From JBIOJM01 sp044450785 (GTDB lineage Bacteria; Planctomycetota; Planctomycetia; Isosphaerales; Isosphaeraceae): DNA of 47,823 nt. The position numbers and the translations under genes were made by a program. Within the stretch, counting starts at the first letter, position 1. Each line of letters opens with the position of its first letter. Of the stretch, positions 1-7,417 are shown in pieces. The stretch covers positions 1-47,823 of the forward strand of contig JBIOJM010000030.1 in the NCBI GenBank assembly GCA_044450785.1, written 5' to 3'. The notes below the pieces were generated by a model, which did no database searches, had not been told where the DNA came from, and saw only the letters and a list, made by a program, of their open reading frames with translations.

Positions 1-71
1 GCCTCGGACATCGTGAATGGATCTCGGGTCCCAGATCACGGGTCACGGGTGGTCCCTCGGTCCTCCTGGCC

Positions 72-1841
72 TTGCTCTCCGGCCTGCTCCTCTTCGCGTC
101 ACCGCTTCGTGCCGAGGTCTTCCTTCGCGCCAATCAGGTCGGCTACGGGGCCAGGGACACGAAGATCGCCGTTGCGTTCTCCGGATCGCCGCTGCCTGAT
201 GCGTTTGCCGTGATCGCCGCGGATTCCGGCGCGTCGGTCTTCGCAGGCAAGACCCGGCCGCTGCCCGGTGAACGGTGGGGGGCGTTCGACCACCAGGCCG
301 AACTCGACTTTACGGGGTTAACCCGGCCGGGACGCTACCTGCTGCAGCTCGGCGAGGCGAGATCGCTACCCTTTGCCATCGGCGAGCTCGCGCTGGCCGG
401 CTTGCCCGACCAACTGCTGGATTTCATGCGCCAGCAGCGGTGCGGCTACAACCCGTGGCTCGGCGCGGTGTGCCACCAGACCGACGGCCGGACCGCCTTC
501 GGTCCCCTGCCCGCCGGGACGCCGATCGACGCCCGCGGCGGCTGGCACGACGCTGGCGACTTGCTGAAGTATCACCTCACTGCCGGCAACGCCACGGCCC
601 AGATGCTTCTGGCCCATGCGCTGAGCGAACGCCTGGCGCCCAAGGGCTGGCGCTTTCCCGACCGCGTCGATGCCCGCGGCGATCCTGGCCCGAACGGGCT
701 TCCCGACGTTCTCGACGAAGCTCGCTGGGGCCTCGAGTGGATGCTCAAGCTCCACCCCGCGCCCGACCAGCTCTATCACCAGGTTGCCGACGACCGCGAT
801 CATGTCGGCTTCCGCCTGCCGCGTGACGAGATCGCGGACTACGGCTGGGGCAAGGGAGGCGCGCGCGTCGTCTATTTCGCGGACGGGCGCCCGCAGGGAT
901 TGCGGCAATTCAAGAGCGAGTCGACCGGGGTGGCGAACCTCGCCGGCCGGTACGCCGCCGCCATGGCGCTGGCGTACGAGACCTGGAAGGACGACCTGCG
1001 CGACCGCGGCTTCGCCGAGCGCTGCCTGAAAGCCGGCAAGGACGTCTATGAACTGGGCCGCGCCAACGAGGGGGCGCAGCAGGGCAATTCCTACATGGCT
1101 CCCTACCGCTACGAGGAGACAACCTGGGCCGATGACATGGAATGGGGCGCGGCGGAACTGTTCCGCGTCACCGGTGAGCGCCGCTACCTCGGCGAGGCGA
1201 AGCACTACGCACAACTCGCAGGCGGCGAAACGTGGATGGGCAAGGAACAGGTGAAGCACTACCAGTTCTACCCGTTCATGAACGTCGGCCACTTTCGGCT
1301 CCATGACCTTGTGGATGCCGACTTCCAGAAGCTGCTCGCTGGCTACTACCGAGTCGGGATCGACCGCTGCGTCCGCGCCGGCGAAGCCAACCCGTACCGC
1401 GTCGGGGTGCCGTTCATCTGGTGCTCGAACAACCTCCTCGTCGCGCTCGTAATACAGTGCAATTTCTACGAGCGCATGACCGGGGACGCGCACTACCGCG
1501 GATTCACGGCGCGCAACCGCGACTGGCTGCTCGGCCGCAACCCGTGGGGCTACACGATGTTCACGGAGGTCGGCCGCGTGTTCCCGAAGGACGTCCACCT
1601 TCAGACGACGAAGCTCACAGGCCGCTCGGTGCGCGGTGGATTGGTGGACGGGCCCGTCTACGAGCGCATCTTCCGGTCCCAGCGAGGCGTCTCGATCTCG
1701 GAACCGGATCCGCTCGCCCGCTTCCAGGACCAGCGGGCCGTTTATCACGACGACATCAAGGATTATGTGTCCAACGAACCAACGATGGACGGCACGGCGT
1801 CGGCGATCCTCATGTGGGTATCGGGCCTCGCGGCGCCCTGA
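72..1841 (+). CDS. Glycoside hydrolase family 9 (cellulase/endoglucanase-like), secreted
   Basis: Predicted inverting beta-glycanase acting on cellulose or related beta-glucans outside the cytoplasm. A hydrophobic signal segment ending around FASPLRA is followed by an Ig-like N-terminal domain (residues about 15-105, with the typical RxNQVGY opening). An (alpha/alpha)6 GH9 domain runs to the C-terminus. The catalytic base region GGWHDAGD is at about 156-163. The C-terminal motif with DYVSNE carries the proton donor Glu at about 569, followed by DGTASAI, as in the family. Length (589 aa) is normal for an Ig-GH9 enzyme. The start is uncertain: TTG at 72 is the only in-frame start codon in the window, the frame is open to the left edge, and upstream residues would add basic residues to the signal peptide. 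The true start may therefore lie outside the window. A palindromic repeat begins at its stop codon. Confidence 0.9.
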   Translation: MLSGLLLFASPLRAEVFLRANQVGYGARDTKIAVAFSGSPLPDAFAVIAADSGASVFAGKTRPLPGERWGAFDHQAELDFTGLTRPGRYLLQLGEARSLPFAIGELALAGLPDQLLDFMRQQRCGYNPWLGAVCHQTDGRTAFGPLPAGTPIDARGGWHDAGDLLKYHLTAGNATAQMLLAHALSERLAPKGWRFPDRVDARGDPGPNGLPDVLDEARWGLEWMLKLHPAPDQLYHQVADDRDHVGFRLPRDEIADYGWGKGGARVVYFADGRPQGLRQFKSESTGVANLAGRYAAAMALAYETWKDDLRDRGFAERCLKAGKDVYELGRANEGAQQGNSYMAPYRYEETTWADDMEWGAAELFRVTGERRYLGEAKHYAQLAGGETWMGKEQVKHYQFYPFMNVGHFRLHDLVDADFQKLLAGYYRVGIDRCVRAGEANPYRVGVPFIWCSNNLLVALVIQCNFYERMTGDAHYRGFTARNRDWLLGRNPWGYTMFTEVGRVFPKDVHLQTTKLTGRSVRGGLVDGPVYERIFRSQRGVSISEPDPLARFQDQRAVYHDDIKDYVSNEPTMDGTASAILMWVSGLAAP

Positions 1842-2037
1842 AACGGGGACGCAGCTAGTATTGACGTCGACCTCGGTGTTCTGGTATCGTTCTGTCTTCT
1901 GCCAAGAACAGCGCGAGTGGCTCCATTATAGCAAACTAGCTGCGTCCGCGTTTCTGCTCTGCTAAGAACAGCGCGAGTGGCTCCATTATAGCAAACTAGC
2001 TCCGTCCCCGTTTCTGCTCCGTCCCCGTTTCTGCTCT
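1840..2037. repeat. Palindromic repeat cluster, family A (GGGGACGCAGCTAGT type)
   Basis: A left arm, gaaacggggacgcagctagt, overlaps the GH9 stop codon. Inverted copies aaactagctgcgtccgcgttt and relatives follow at about 1933-1955 and 1993-2015, then a shorter tccgtccccgtttctgctc iteration. The same arms recur at 7390, 15620 and 16335 in this window. The structure resembles REP-type elements mobilised by RAYT transposases. That origin is inferred, and no RAYT gene is in the window. Confidence 0.8.
1901..2020. repeat. 60-bp tandem duplication inside repeat cluster
   Basis: Positions 1901-1960 and 1961-2020 are two consecutive 60-bp copies differing at only a few bases. Each contains agaacagcgcgagtggct and one inverted arm of repeat family A. 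The exact period suggests recent slippage or unequal exchange. Confidence 0.9.
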
Positions 2038-2136
2038 AATATTATATAACAATTATTTATTAAGTCCACGCCGTATTTTAGGTTTATCCATAGGTGGCGT
2101 TTTCCCTTTTCCCCGAGCCAAGAACTGCGGGCAACC

Positions 2137-2348
2137 ATGAACCCTTGGGAAGTCGTGGGAGTTCCGAGAGGAGCCCACGAAGCGAAACATTACCGATTTG
2201 ACCTAGATAGAGCGAGAAGTATTCGACTTTGATATTGGCGAGGCCGGCACTCTTACAGGCCGTCGAGGCTGGACTGAAGGATTCTCTGGAAGGTCGGACC
2301 CTTCCGCCGGAAGAGGCGCGGCAACAATTCCGGCTGAGTGCGGAATGA
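2137..2348 (+). pseudogene. Possible degraded small antitoxin-like gene, frameshifted
   Basis: A short reading frame from ATG 2137 gives MNPWEVVGVPRGAHEAKHY and stops at 2232. A second frame open from 2211 to 2348 gives a helical, charged tail (ALLQAVEAGLKDSLEG, then RTLPPEEARQQF). The tail resembles the C-terminus of small antitoxins that end in an amphipathic helix plus a toxin-binding extension. Joining the two frames would give about 70 aa. This is read by eye only. It could be chance in an otherwise gene-free 790-bp gap, where 2036-2065 is strikingly AT-rich. Confidence 0.3.
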
Positions 2349-2378
2349 GCGTTCGCTGGTCCGGAGCGGAGCAATGGG

Positions 2379-2636
2379 TCAAGGCCCACTCGATTGTGCC
2401 GAGGACGGCGTAACTCCGAGCGGTTCGAGCCGAACGACATGTAAAAGCGTGATTTTGACGGCTCGTTCGTAGAACGTCAGACCCGGCTCACCGGTCAAGC
2501 CAACCATCGCCGTCGATCGGCCGACCCACAGCAGGTCCGGATGGCGGATCTCGAATCCCGCCCCGTCGGTCATCACCAGGCGGAATGGCTCGAAGGGCTG
2601 GTGTCGAAGCGTGTCTCGGAGTTCTTCAGGACGCAT
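2379..2636 (-). CDS. Conserved planctomycete-type small hypothetical protein
   Basis: An 85-aa protein starting MRPEELRDTLRHQPFEPF and continuing FRLVMTDGAGFEIRHPDLLWVG. I recognise this as a small family common in planctomycetes, with a pattern of the type MxxEELRxxLRxxPFxPFRxxxTDGxxxxIRHPD. No biochemical function is known to me. I chose ATG 2636 because it matches the family's N-terminus. An upstream in-frame ATG at 2672 would add 12 unconvincing residues. No strong Shine-Dalgarno is visible. It is divergent to the GH32 remnant and probably shares that upstream region. Confidence 0.65.
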   Translation of the reverse strand: MRPEELRDTLRHQPFEPFRLVMTDGAGFEIRHPDLLWVGRSTAMVGLTGEPGLTFYERAVKITLLHVVRLEPLGVTPSSAQSSGP

Positions 2637-2723
2637 GGAAGAAGCCTCGCTCGGGCCACTCTGTTTCCTCATCTATGATATCGATTGACCGTGCTCGTTG
2701 CTAGCGCGGGGGAAAGGACCACC

Positions 2724-3242
2724 ATGCGTTCTGCGATGCTGATTCACTCGCTCGTCGTCTTGTGCCTCGTGCCCGGATCGCCCTCGCGAGCCGGCGAACG
2801 CGATGGGCATCGCCCCGTATTCCAGTTCACACCCGCCAAGAATTTTATCAACGACCCGAACGGGCTCGTTTTCCTTGGGGGCGAGTATCACCTCGATGAG
2901 TTCGGCCTGAAAGTGCGTTGTGGTGACGGGGAGGAGACCGTGATCGGTGTCGATCGTCGCGCGGCGACGGTCTTCCTGGACCGGGCTCATTCCTGTGCCG
3001 TCGGCTTTAGCCCTCACTTCGCCGGCCGCCACTTCGCCCGCCTGTCGGTCGGAGACGGCAGTCAACTCGTCCGGCTCCACGTGATTGTCGACGCAACCTC
3101 CGTGGAAGTCTTCGCGGACGGCGGACGAGTGGTCCTGACGGACCAGATCTTCCCGCAGCCGGGAAGCCGGGGAGTAAGCCTCTTCGCGACCGGCGGCGCG
3201 GCCCGGTTGCGCTCGCTCGAAGCCTGGGAATTGCGGCCGTGA
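2724..3242 (+). pseudogene. GH32 fructosidase (levanase/invertase-like) with large in-frame internal deletion
   Basis: The first about 57 residues are a signal peptide and the start of a GH32 five-bladed propeller. They include the nucleophile motif NDPNG (Asp at about residue 44) and GGEYHL. From about residue 58 (DEFGLKVR) the sequence is the C-terminal GH32 beta-sandwich (LHVIVDATSVEVFADGG, then RGVSLFATGGAARLRSLEAWEL). Intact family members are about 450-520 aa; this one has 172, so roughly 300 residues, including the RDP and EC catalytic motifs, are missing. The reading frame survives. The start ATG 2724 has a ggaaagg Shine-Dalgarno. The product cannot be an active glycosidase. The junction is near 2890-2900. 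It is either a genuine deletion or an assembly collapse. Confidence 0.88.
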
Positions 3243-3544
3243 CCTCCGCTCTCGACAATCAGTTTGAGAACGAACCGGAGAAAGGCTGCTCGACTGATTT
3301 GCTAATCGATAAGTCCCAAACCCTTTTTTAATGATCTGGACGGCGCGCTCGACTCTTGTCGCGATCCTCGGCGTTGGCCGTTCGATCGGTTACGAGCCGT
3401 TCCTGATTTCCTTGTTCCATTCACGCTCAACCAACACAATTAAGGTGAACGAGTCAACCCGCTCTGCGATAATCCGACGATTCTCCGGAGCGATGTGGCC
3501 ATCGTGACTGCCTGCCGGCAAGGCCGTCTCGGCCGATTGCGCCC
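3243..3544. other. Intergenic, no gene seen
   Basis: No convincing reading frame. It contains a run of T after position 3320 without a clear hairpin, and presumably the promoter of the downstream kinase. No consensus I would defend is visible. Confidence 0.6.
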
Positions 3545-6500
3545 ATGAGCACCGGCGATTCACCGGGAGTCTTACTCATGGCCGAAGCCCGCGCGGAACG
3601 AAACCTTCTTTTTGGCATGCTCGCCTTTCAGATGGGCCTGATCGACCAATCGGCCCTGGTCGCGGCCTTCCACGCGTGGACTCGCGCCAAAGATCGTTCC
3701 ATGGCCGAGATCCTGGTCGAACAGGGGGCCCTTGACGACGAAGGCCGGGCGCTGATCCAGGCACTCGTGAAGAAGCACCTCAAGCTGCACGGCGACGACC
3801 CCGAAAAAAGCTTGGCCGCGGTCCATGCGGGACGCTCGACACGCGAGAGCCTCGCTCGGATCGGTGATCCGGAGATCGAGGCAACCCTGACCCACGTCGG
3901 TTCGAGCGCGGATGACGACAGCGACCGTGACCGCACTGGCAGCTATGCCGTCGGCACCGCAACCTCGGAGGGCCAGCGATTCCGAGTCCTGCGTCCCCAC
4001 GCCCGAGGCGGCCTGGGGGCGGTGTTCGTGGCACTCGACGCCGAGCTCAACCGAGAGGTGGCGCTCAAGCAGATCCTCGACCGCCACGCCGACGATCCGA
4101 CCAGTCGATCCCGCTTTCTCATCGAGGCCGAGATTACCGGCGGGCTGGAGCACCCCGGCATTGTTCCTGTTTACGGACTTGGTACCTATGGCAACGGCCG
4201 CCCCTATTACGCTATGCGGTTTATCCGTGGTGATTCCTTGAAAGAGGCCATCGAACGCTATCACGGCGGGTCCGCTGCGCCGAGTGGGACCGGGTCAAGA
4301 ACTCACCAGGGCGATGGCTCCGAAACCGCCCGTCCAGAGGACACGCGAGGATCGCGCGACCTGGACCTCCGCAAGCTTCTCCGCCGGTTCCTGGACGTCT
4401 GCAACGCGATCGACTACGCCCATTCGCGTGGCGTGCTCCATCGTGACATCAAGCCTGGCAACATCATTGTGGGCAAGCACGGCGAGACGCTGGTCGTCGA
4501 CTGGGGCCTCGCGAAGGCGACCGGCAGGCACGACACGAGGACGGAAGAGCGGACGCTATTGCCCAGCTCAGCACACGGCAGTGCCGAGACGCTGCCCGGT
4601 CTGGCCATGGGCACGCCTGGCTATATGAGCCCGGAGCAGGCCCGCGGCGAGCTCGATCGGCTCGAGCCGCGGTCGGATGTGTACAGTCTGGGCGCAACCC
4701 TCTACTGCCTGCTCACGGGCAAGCCGCCCTTCGAAGGCGATGACGTCGGCGCCGTGCTCCGTGCCGTGCAGAAAGCTGAGTTCCTGCCTCCCCGCCAGCT
4801 CGACCCGTCGATCGACAGGACGCTCGAGGCAGTCTGCAAGAAAGCCATGGCGCTCCGGGCCGACGATCGTTACGCCTCGCCGCGCGCCCTGGCCGATGAC
4901 ATCGAGCGGTGGATGGCCGATGAGCCTGTGACGGCATTGCCCGAGAGTTGGTCGCGGCGGTTAGCCCGCTGGTCGCGGCGGCACCGCTCGGCGACGCGGG
5001 CGGCCGCGGCGTCGCTGGCGGTGATCGCGACCGTGGCAACGCTCGCCGCGCTGGCCATCGGCCGAGAGCAGGCGCAGACCCGCAAGGCTCTGGAACGAGA
5101 GATGCGGGCCCGACTTGACGAAACCAAGGCCCGCGGGTTCGCGCAGGAGCAGTCGCAGCTTGCGCTTGACGCCATCCGCGAATACGACACCGGCGTCACC
5201 CGCGACTTCCTGCTGAAGCAGCCCGAGATGAAGACTCTTCGCCAGGCTTTGCTCCGGGCGCCGCTCCGGTTCTACCGCCGGCTCGCCCGCAACATCGAGG
5301 ACAACGGGCTGACCGACCCCGATTCGCGCGCCCGGCTCGGGCGGGCCCAGTTCGACCTCGGCGAGCTCATGAGCGAGATCGGGTCAGTTGAGGACTCGAT
5401 CACCACTCTGGAGCAGGCTCGAGACAACCTTGAGCGAGTGCTCCGCGACGGTCCCGCCTCGCACGATCATCAGTATCTGCTGGCGCGAACGCGAACCTTT
5501 CTGGGCAACCGTTACGACAAGGCGAGTCGCCCGGACGACGCGCGCAAGTTGTTCGATCTGGCGCTGGCTGATTGTGATCGCCTGGTGCGCGCGTTTCCTG
5601 CCGACTATCGCGACCGCGCCCTGCAGGCCGAGACGCTTCAGCACCGCGCCGACTTCCTGTGGGACCATGGCGACCTTGACGGTTCGCGCCGCGACTACAT
5701 CGCCTCGATCGCGATCGGATCGCGGCTCGTCCTGGAACATCCCGACGATCTCGAGGTCCTCGACAAACACGCGTCGTCGCTCAACAACCTTTCGATCCTG
5801 TACGGCGAAGCCGGACAACGGGACGAGCAGGGGCGAGCCCTGGCCGAATCGACGGCTCTGCGCGAGCGGCTGGTCGCAGCCGTTGCCGCCGACGACCCGC
5901 GCCGCGAATCGTACGTGAGTAACCTCGGCTCCTGCTACCAGAACTTGGGCGCGGCCGAGCAGAACAAGGGCAAATCCGAGGCAGCCCGCGCCTGGTATCG
6001 CAAGGCGCTCGCAATTCAGGAAGAGCAGGTGAGGACCATGCCGAATGTCGCCGAGTTCCTCGAACGCGTCGGGGTGACCCACGCTGATCTGGGCCAGCTC
6101 GACGCCCAGAACGGGCAGTTTTCGACCGCGCGGGCAAGGCTCGCATTGTCGCGAGATTTCCTGGAGCGACTCGTCCGGATCCGGCCTCGCGACGTCATCT
6201 ACCGGATGCACTTGGCCACGACTCTGGGAATACTGGCCGGGATCGATGGTGAGAGCGGGTCGATCGCGACTGCGGCGACTCTCGATCGGCGGGTGGTGAA
6301 CGAGGTCGAGGAGATCCTCCGCATCAATCCGAAGTACCATCCGGCGTCGCACCGGCTCGCGATTCACTTGCGACGTGCCGCGGACCTGTCGTGGCGGCTC
6401 GGCGATTCGGTCCGGCCCCTGTCCGACCTGGATCGCGCAGCGACGATCCTCCGGCAGTTGGTCGCCGCCTATCCTGAATTGACCGAGTACCGCTACGACC

Positions 6501-7288
6501 TCGCCAACACCATCCGTGCCCGCGTGCAAAAGGACCGGGAAACAGGTCGCAACCGCGAGGCCGAGACCCGGCTCCGCGAGGCCCTGGCGATCAGCGAGGC
6601 GGTCCTGCGAGACGACCCGAGCTCTGTGTCAAATCTCGGGCTGGTAGGCCCCCTGAACGCCGACCTGGGTACCCTGCTTGGCGAGCTGGGCCGGACTGCG
6701 GAGGCGCAATCACTGTTCATGCGCGCCCTTGAACTCCTCGATCAGGCGCGGGCCCGATCCTCGGAGGATGCGCAGATCCGCAGCAAGCTCGTCCAGGCGC
6801 TCGCCGCCCGGGCCGAGTTTCTGGGGCGACTCGGCCGACTTCGCGAGTCGCTCACCGACTGGGATCGCGCGCTGGGGCTGGCCGCGGCTGACGACGTCCT
6901 CGCCCTGCGCCTTGGCCGCGCTGGCACCGTGGCGCGATCGGGCGATCATCGTGCCGCCCTCGCCGGCGCGGCGGCAGCCGAGCGCGGGGCCTCGGATCGA
7001 GCCGGTATGCCGATCCGCTCAGCCGCCGTGCACCTCCTTGTCGCGGATGCCATCAACCGCGATCCGGCCCTTTCCTCGGCGGCCCGCTTTTCTGGTGTCG
7101 CCGCCCAGCTCGAGGCGGCCCTCGATCGGATCACCCGGGCTCGCGCGGCGCCGCCTTATCGTGACCCCCGTCGCCTGCTTCACGCGCTCGCGGCCCCCGA
7201 GTTTGTCCCCCTCCGCGCGCATCCCGAATTCCAGCTCCTGATGATGGATCTTGTCTTTCCGCCTCGGCCTTTCGAGTCCCCGAATTGA
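3545..7288 (+). CDS. Membrane-anchored Hanks-type Ser/Thr protein kinase with TPR-like C-terminal region
   Basis: A 1247-aa protein. Residues 20-85 form the N-terminal module typical of planctomycete kinases (NLLFGMLAFQMGLID). The kinase domain spans about 146-455: glycine loop PHARGGLGAVF, ATP-binding Lys175, catalytic HRDIKPGN at 299-306, and DWGLAK (Asp319) in place of DFG. GTPGYMSPEQARGE is the activation/P+1 loop, and SDVYSLGATLYCLLTGKPPF follows. A transmembrane helix lies at about 485-506. The remaining about 740 residues are helical repeats of TPR type, presumably an extracytoplasmic or protein-binding scaffold. A low-complexity insert (about 240-272) sits between the hinge and the catalytic loop. 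The DWG variant is frequent in planctomycete kinases and does not imply inactivity. The start ATG 3545 could alternatively be 3578. The gene stands alone. Confidence 0.93.
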   Translation: MSTGDSPGVLLMAEARAERNLLFGMLAFQMGLIDQSALVAAFHAWTRAKDRSMAEILVEQGALDDEGRALIQALVKKHLKLHGDDPEKSLAAVHAGRSTRESLARIGDPEIEATLTHVGSSADDDSDRDRTGSYAVGTATSEGQRFRVLRPHARGGLGAVFVALDAELNREVALKQILDRHADDPTSRSRFLIEAEITGGLEHPGIVPVYGLGTYGNGRPYYAMRFIRGDSLKEAIERYHGGSAAPSGTGSRTHQGDGSETARPEDTRGSRDLDLRKLLRRFLDVCNAIDYAHSRGVLHRDIKPGNIIVGKHGETLVVDWGLAKATGRHDTRTEERTLLPSSAHGSAETLPGLAMGTPGYMSPEQARGELDRLEPRSDVYSLGATLYCLLTGKPPFEGDDVGAVLRAVQKAEFLPPRQLDPSIDRTLEAVCKKAMALRADDRYASPRALADDIERWMADEPVTALPESWSRRLARWSRRHRSATRAAAASLAVIATVATLAALAIGREQAQTRKALEREMRARLDETKARGFAQEQSQLALDAIREYDTGVTRDFLLKQPEMKTLRQALLRAPLRFYRRLARNIEDNGLTDPDSRARLGRAQFDLGELMSEIGSVEDSITTLEQARDNLERVLRDGPASHDHQYLLARTRTFLGNRYDKASRPDDARKLFDLALADCDRLVRAFPADYRDRALQAETLQHRADFLWDHGDLDGSRRDYIASIAIGSRLVLEHPDDLEVLDKHASSLNNLSILYGEAGQRDEQGRALAESTALRERLVAAVAADDPRRESYVSNLGSCYQNLGAAEQNKGKSEAARAWYRKALAIQEEQVRTMPNVAEFLERVGVTHADLGQLDAQNGQFSTARARLALSRDFLERLVRIRPRDVIYRMHLATTLGILAGIDGESGSIATAATLDRRVVNEVEEILRINPKYHPASHRLAIHLRRAADLSWRLGDSVRPLSDLDRAATILRQLVAAYPELTEYRYDLANTIRARVQKDRETGRNREAETRLREALAISEAVLRDDPSSVSNLGLVGPLNADLGTLLGELGRTAEAQSLFMRALELLDQARARSSEDAQIRSKLVQALAARAEFLGRLGRLRESLTDWDRALGLAAADDVLALRLGRAGTVARSGDHRAALAGAAAAERGASDRAGMPIRSAAVHLLVADAINRDPALSSAARFSGVAAQLEAALDRITRARAAPPYRDPRRLLHALAAPEFVPLRAHPEFQLLMMDLVFPPRPFESPN

Positions 7289-7365
7289 GGCTCTCGAATC
7301 TCAATCCGGCGGAACAGCCCTCGCTCGGGATGTTCACGCCTGCTTGACCGCCCCGCACCCCATGC

Positions 7366-7412
7366 CGAGAACAGCGAGAGTGGCTGCCGGATGGAAAACG
7401 AGCTGCGTCCCC
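7366..7412. repeat. Degenerate family A repeat
   Basis: gagaacagcgagagtggct followed by aaaacgagctgcgtcccctttt matches the repeat unit at 1901-2020 with several substitutions. It sits between the convergent kinase and penicillin acylase genes. Only one arm is present, so it is a half element. Confidence 0.65.
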
Positions 7413-7417
7413 TTTTG

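Noticed and set aside
366..1748. 460-aa minus-strand open frame opposite the GH9 gene
   Set aside because: Shadow frame; the GH9 motifs are on the plus strand.
2084..2440. 118-aa minus-strand frame in the gap after the repeat cluster
   Set aside because: Ser/Arg-rich, overlaps the end of the small conserved gene, no Shine-Dalgarno and no family look.
4494..4514. DWG instead of DFG in the kinase as evidence of a pseudokinase
   Set aside because: The Lys, HRD-Asp and Asn and the metal-binding Asp are all intact, and the DWG variant is common in planctomycete kinases.
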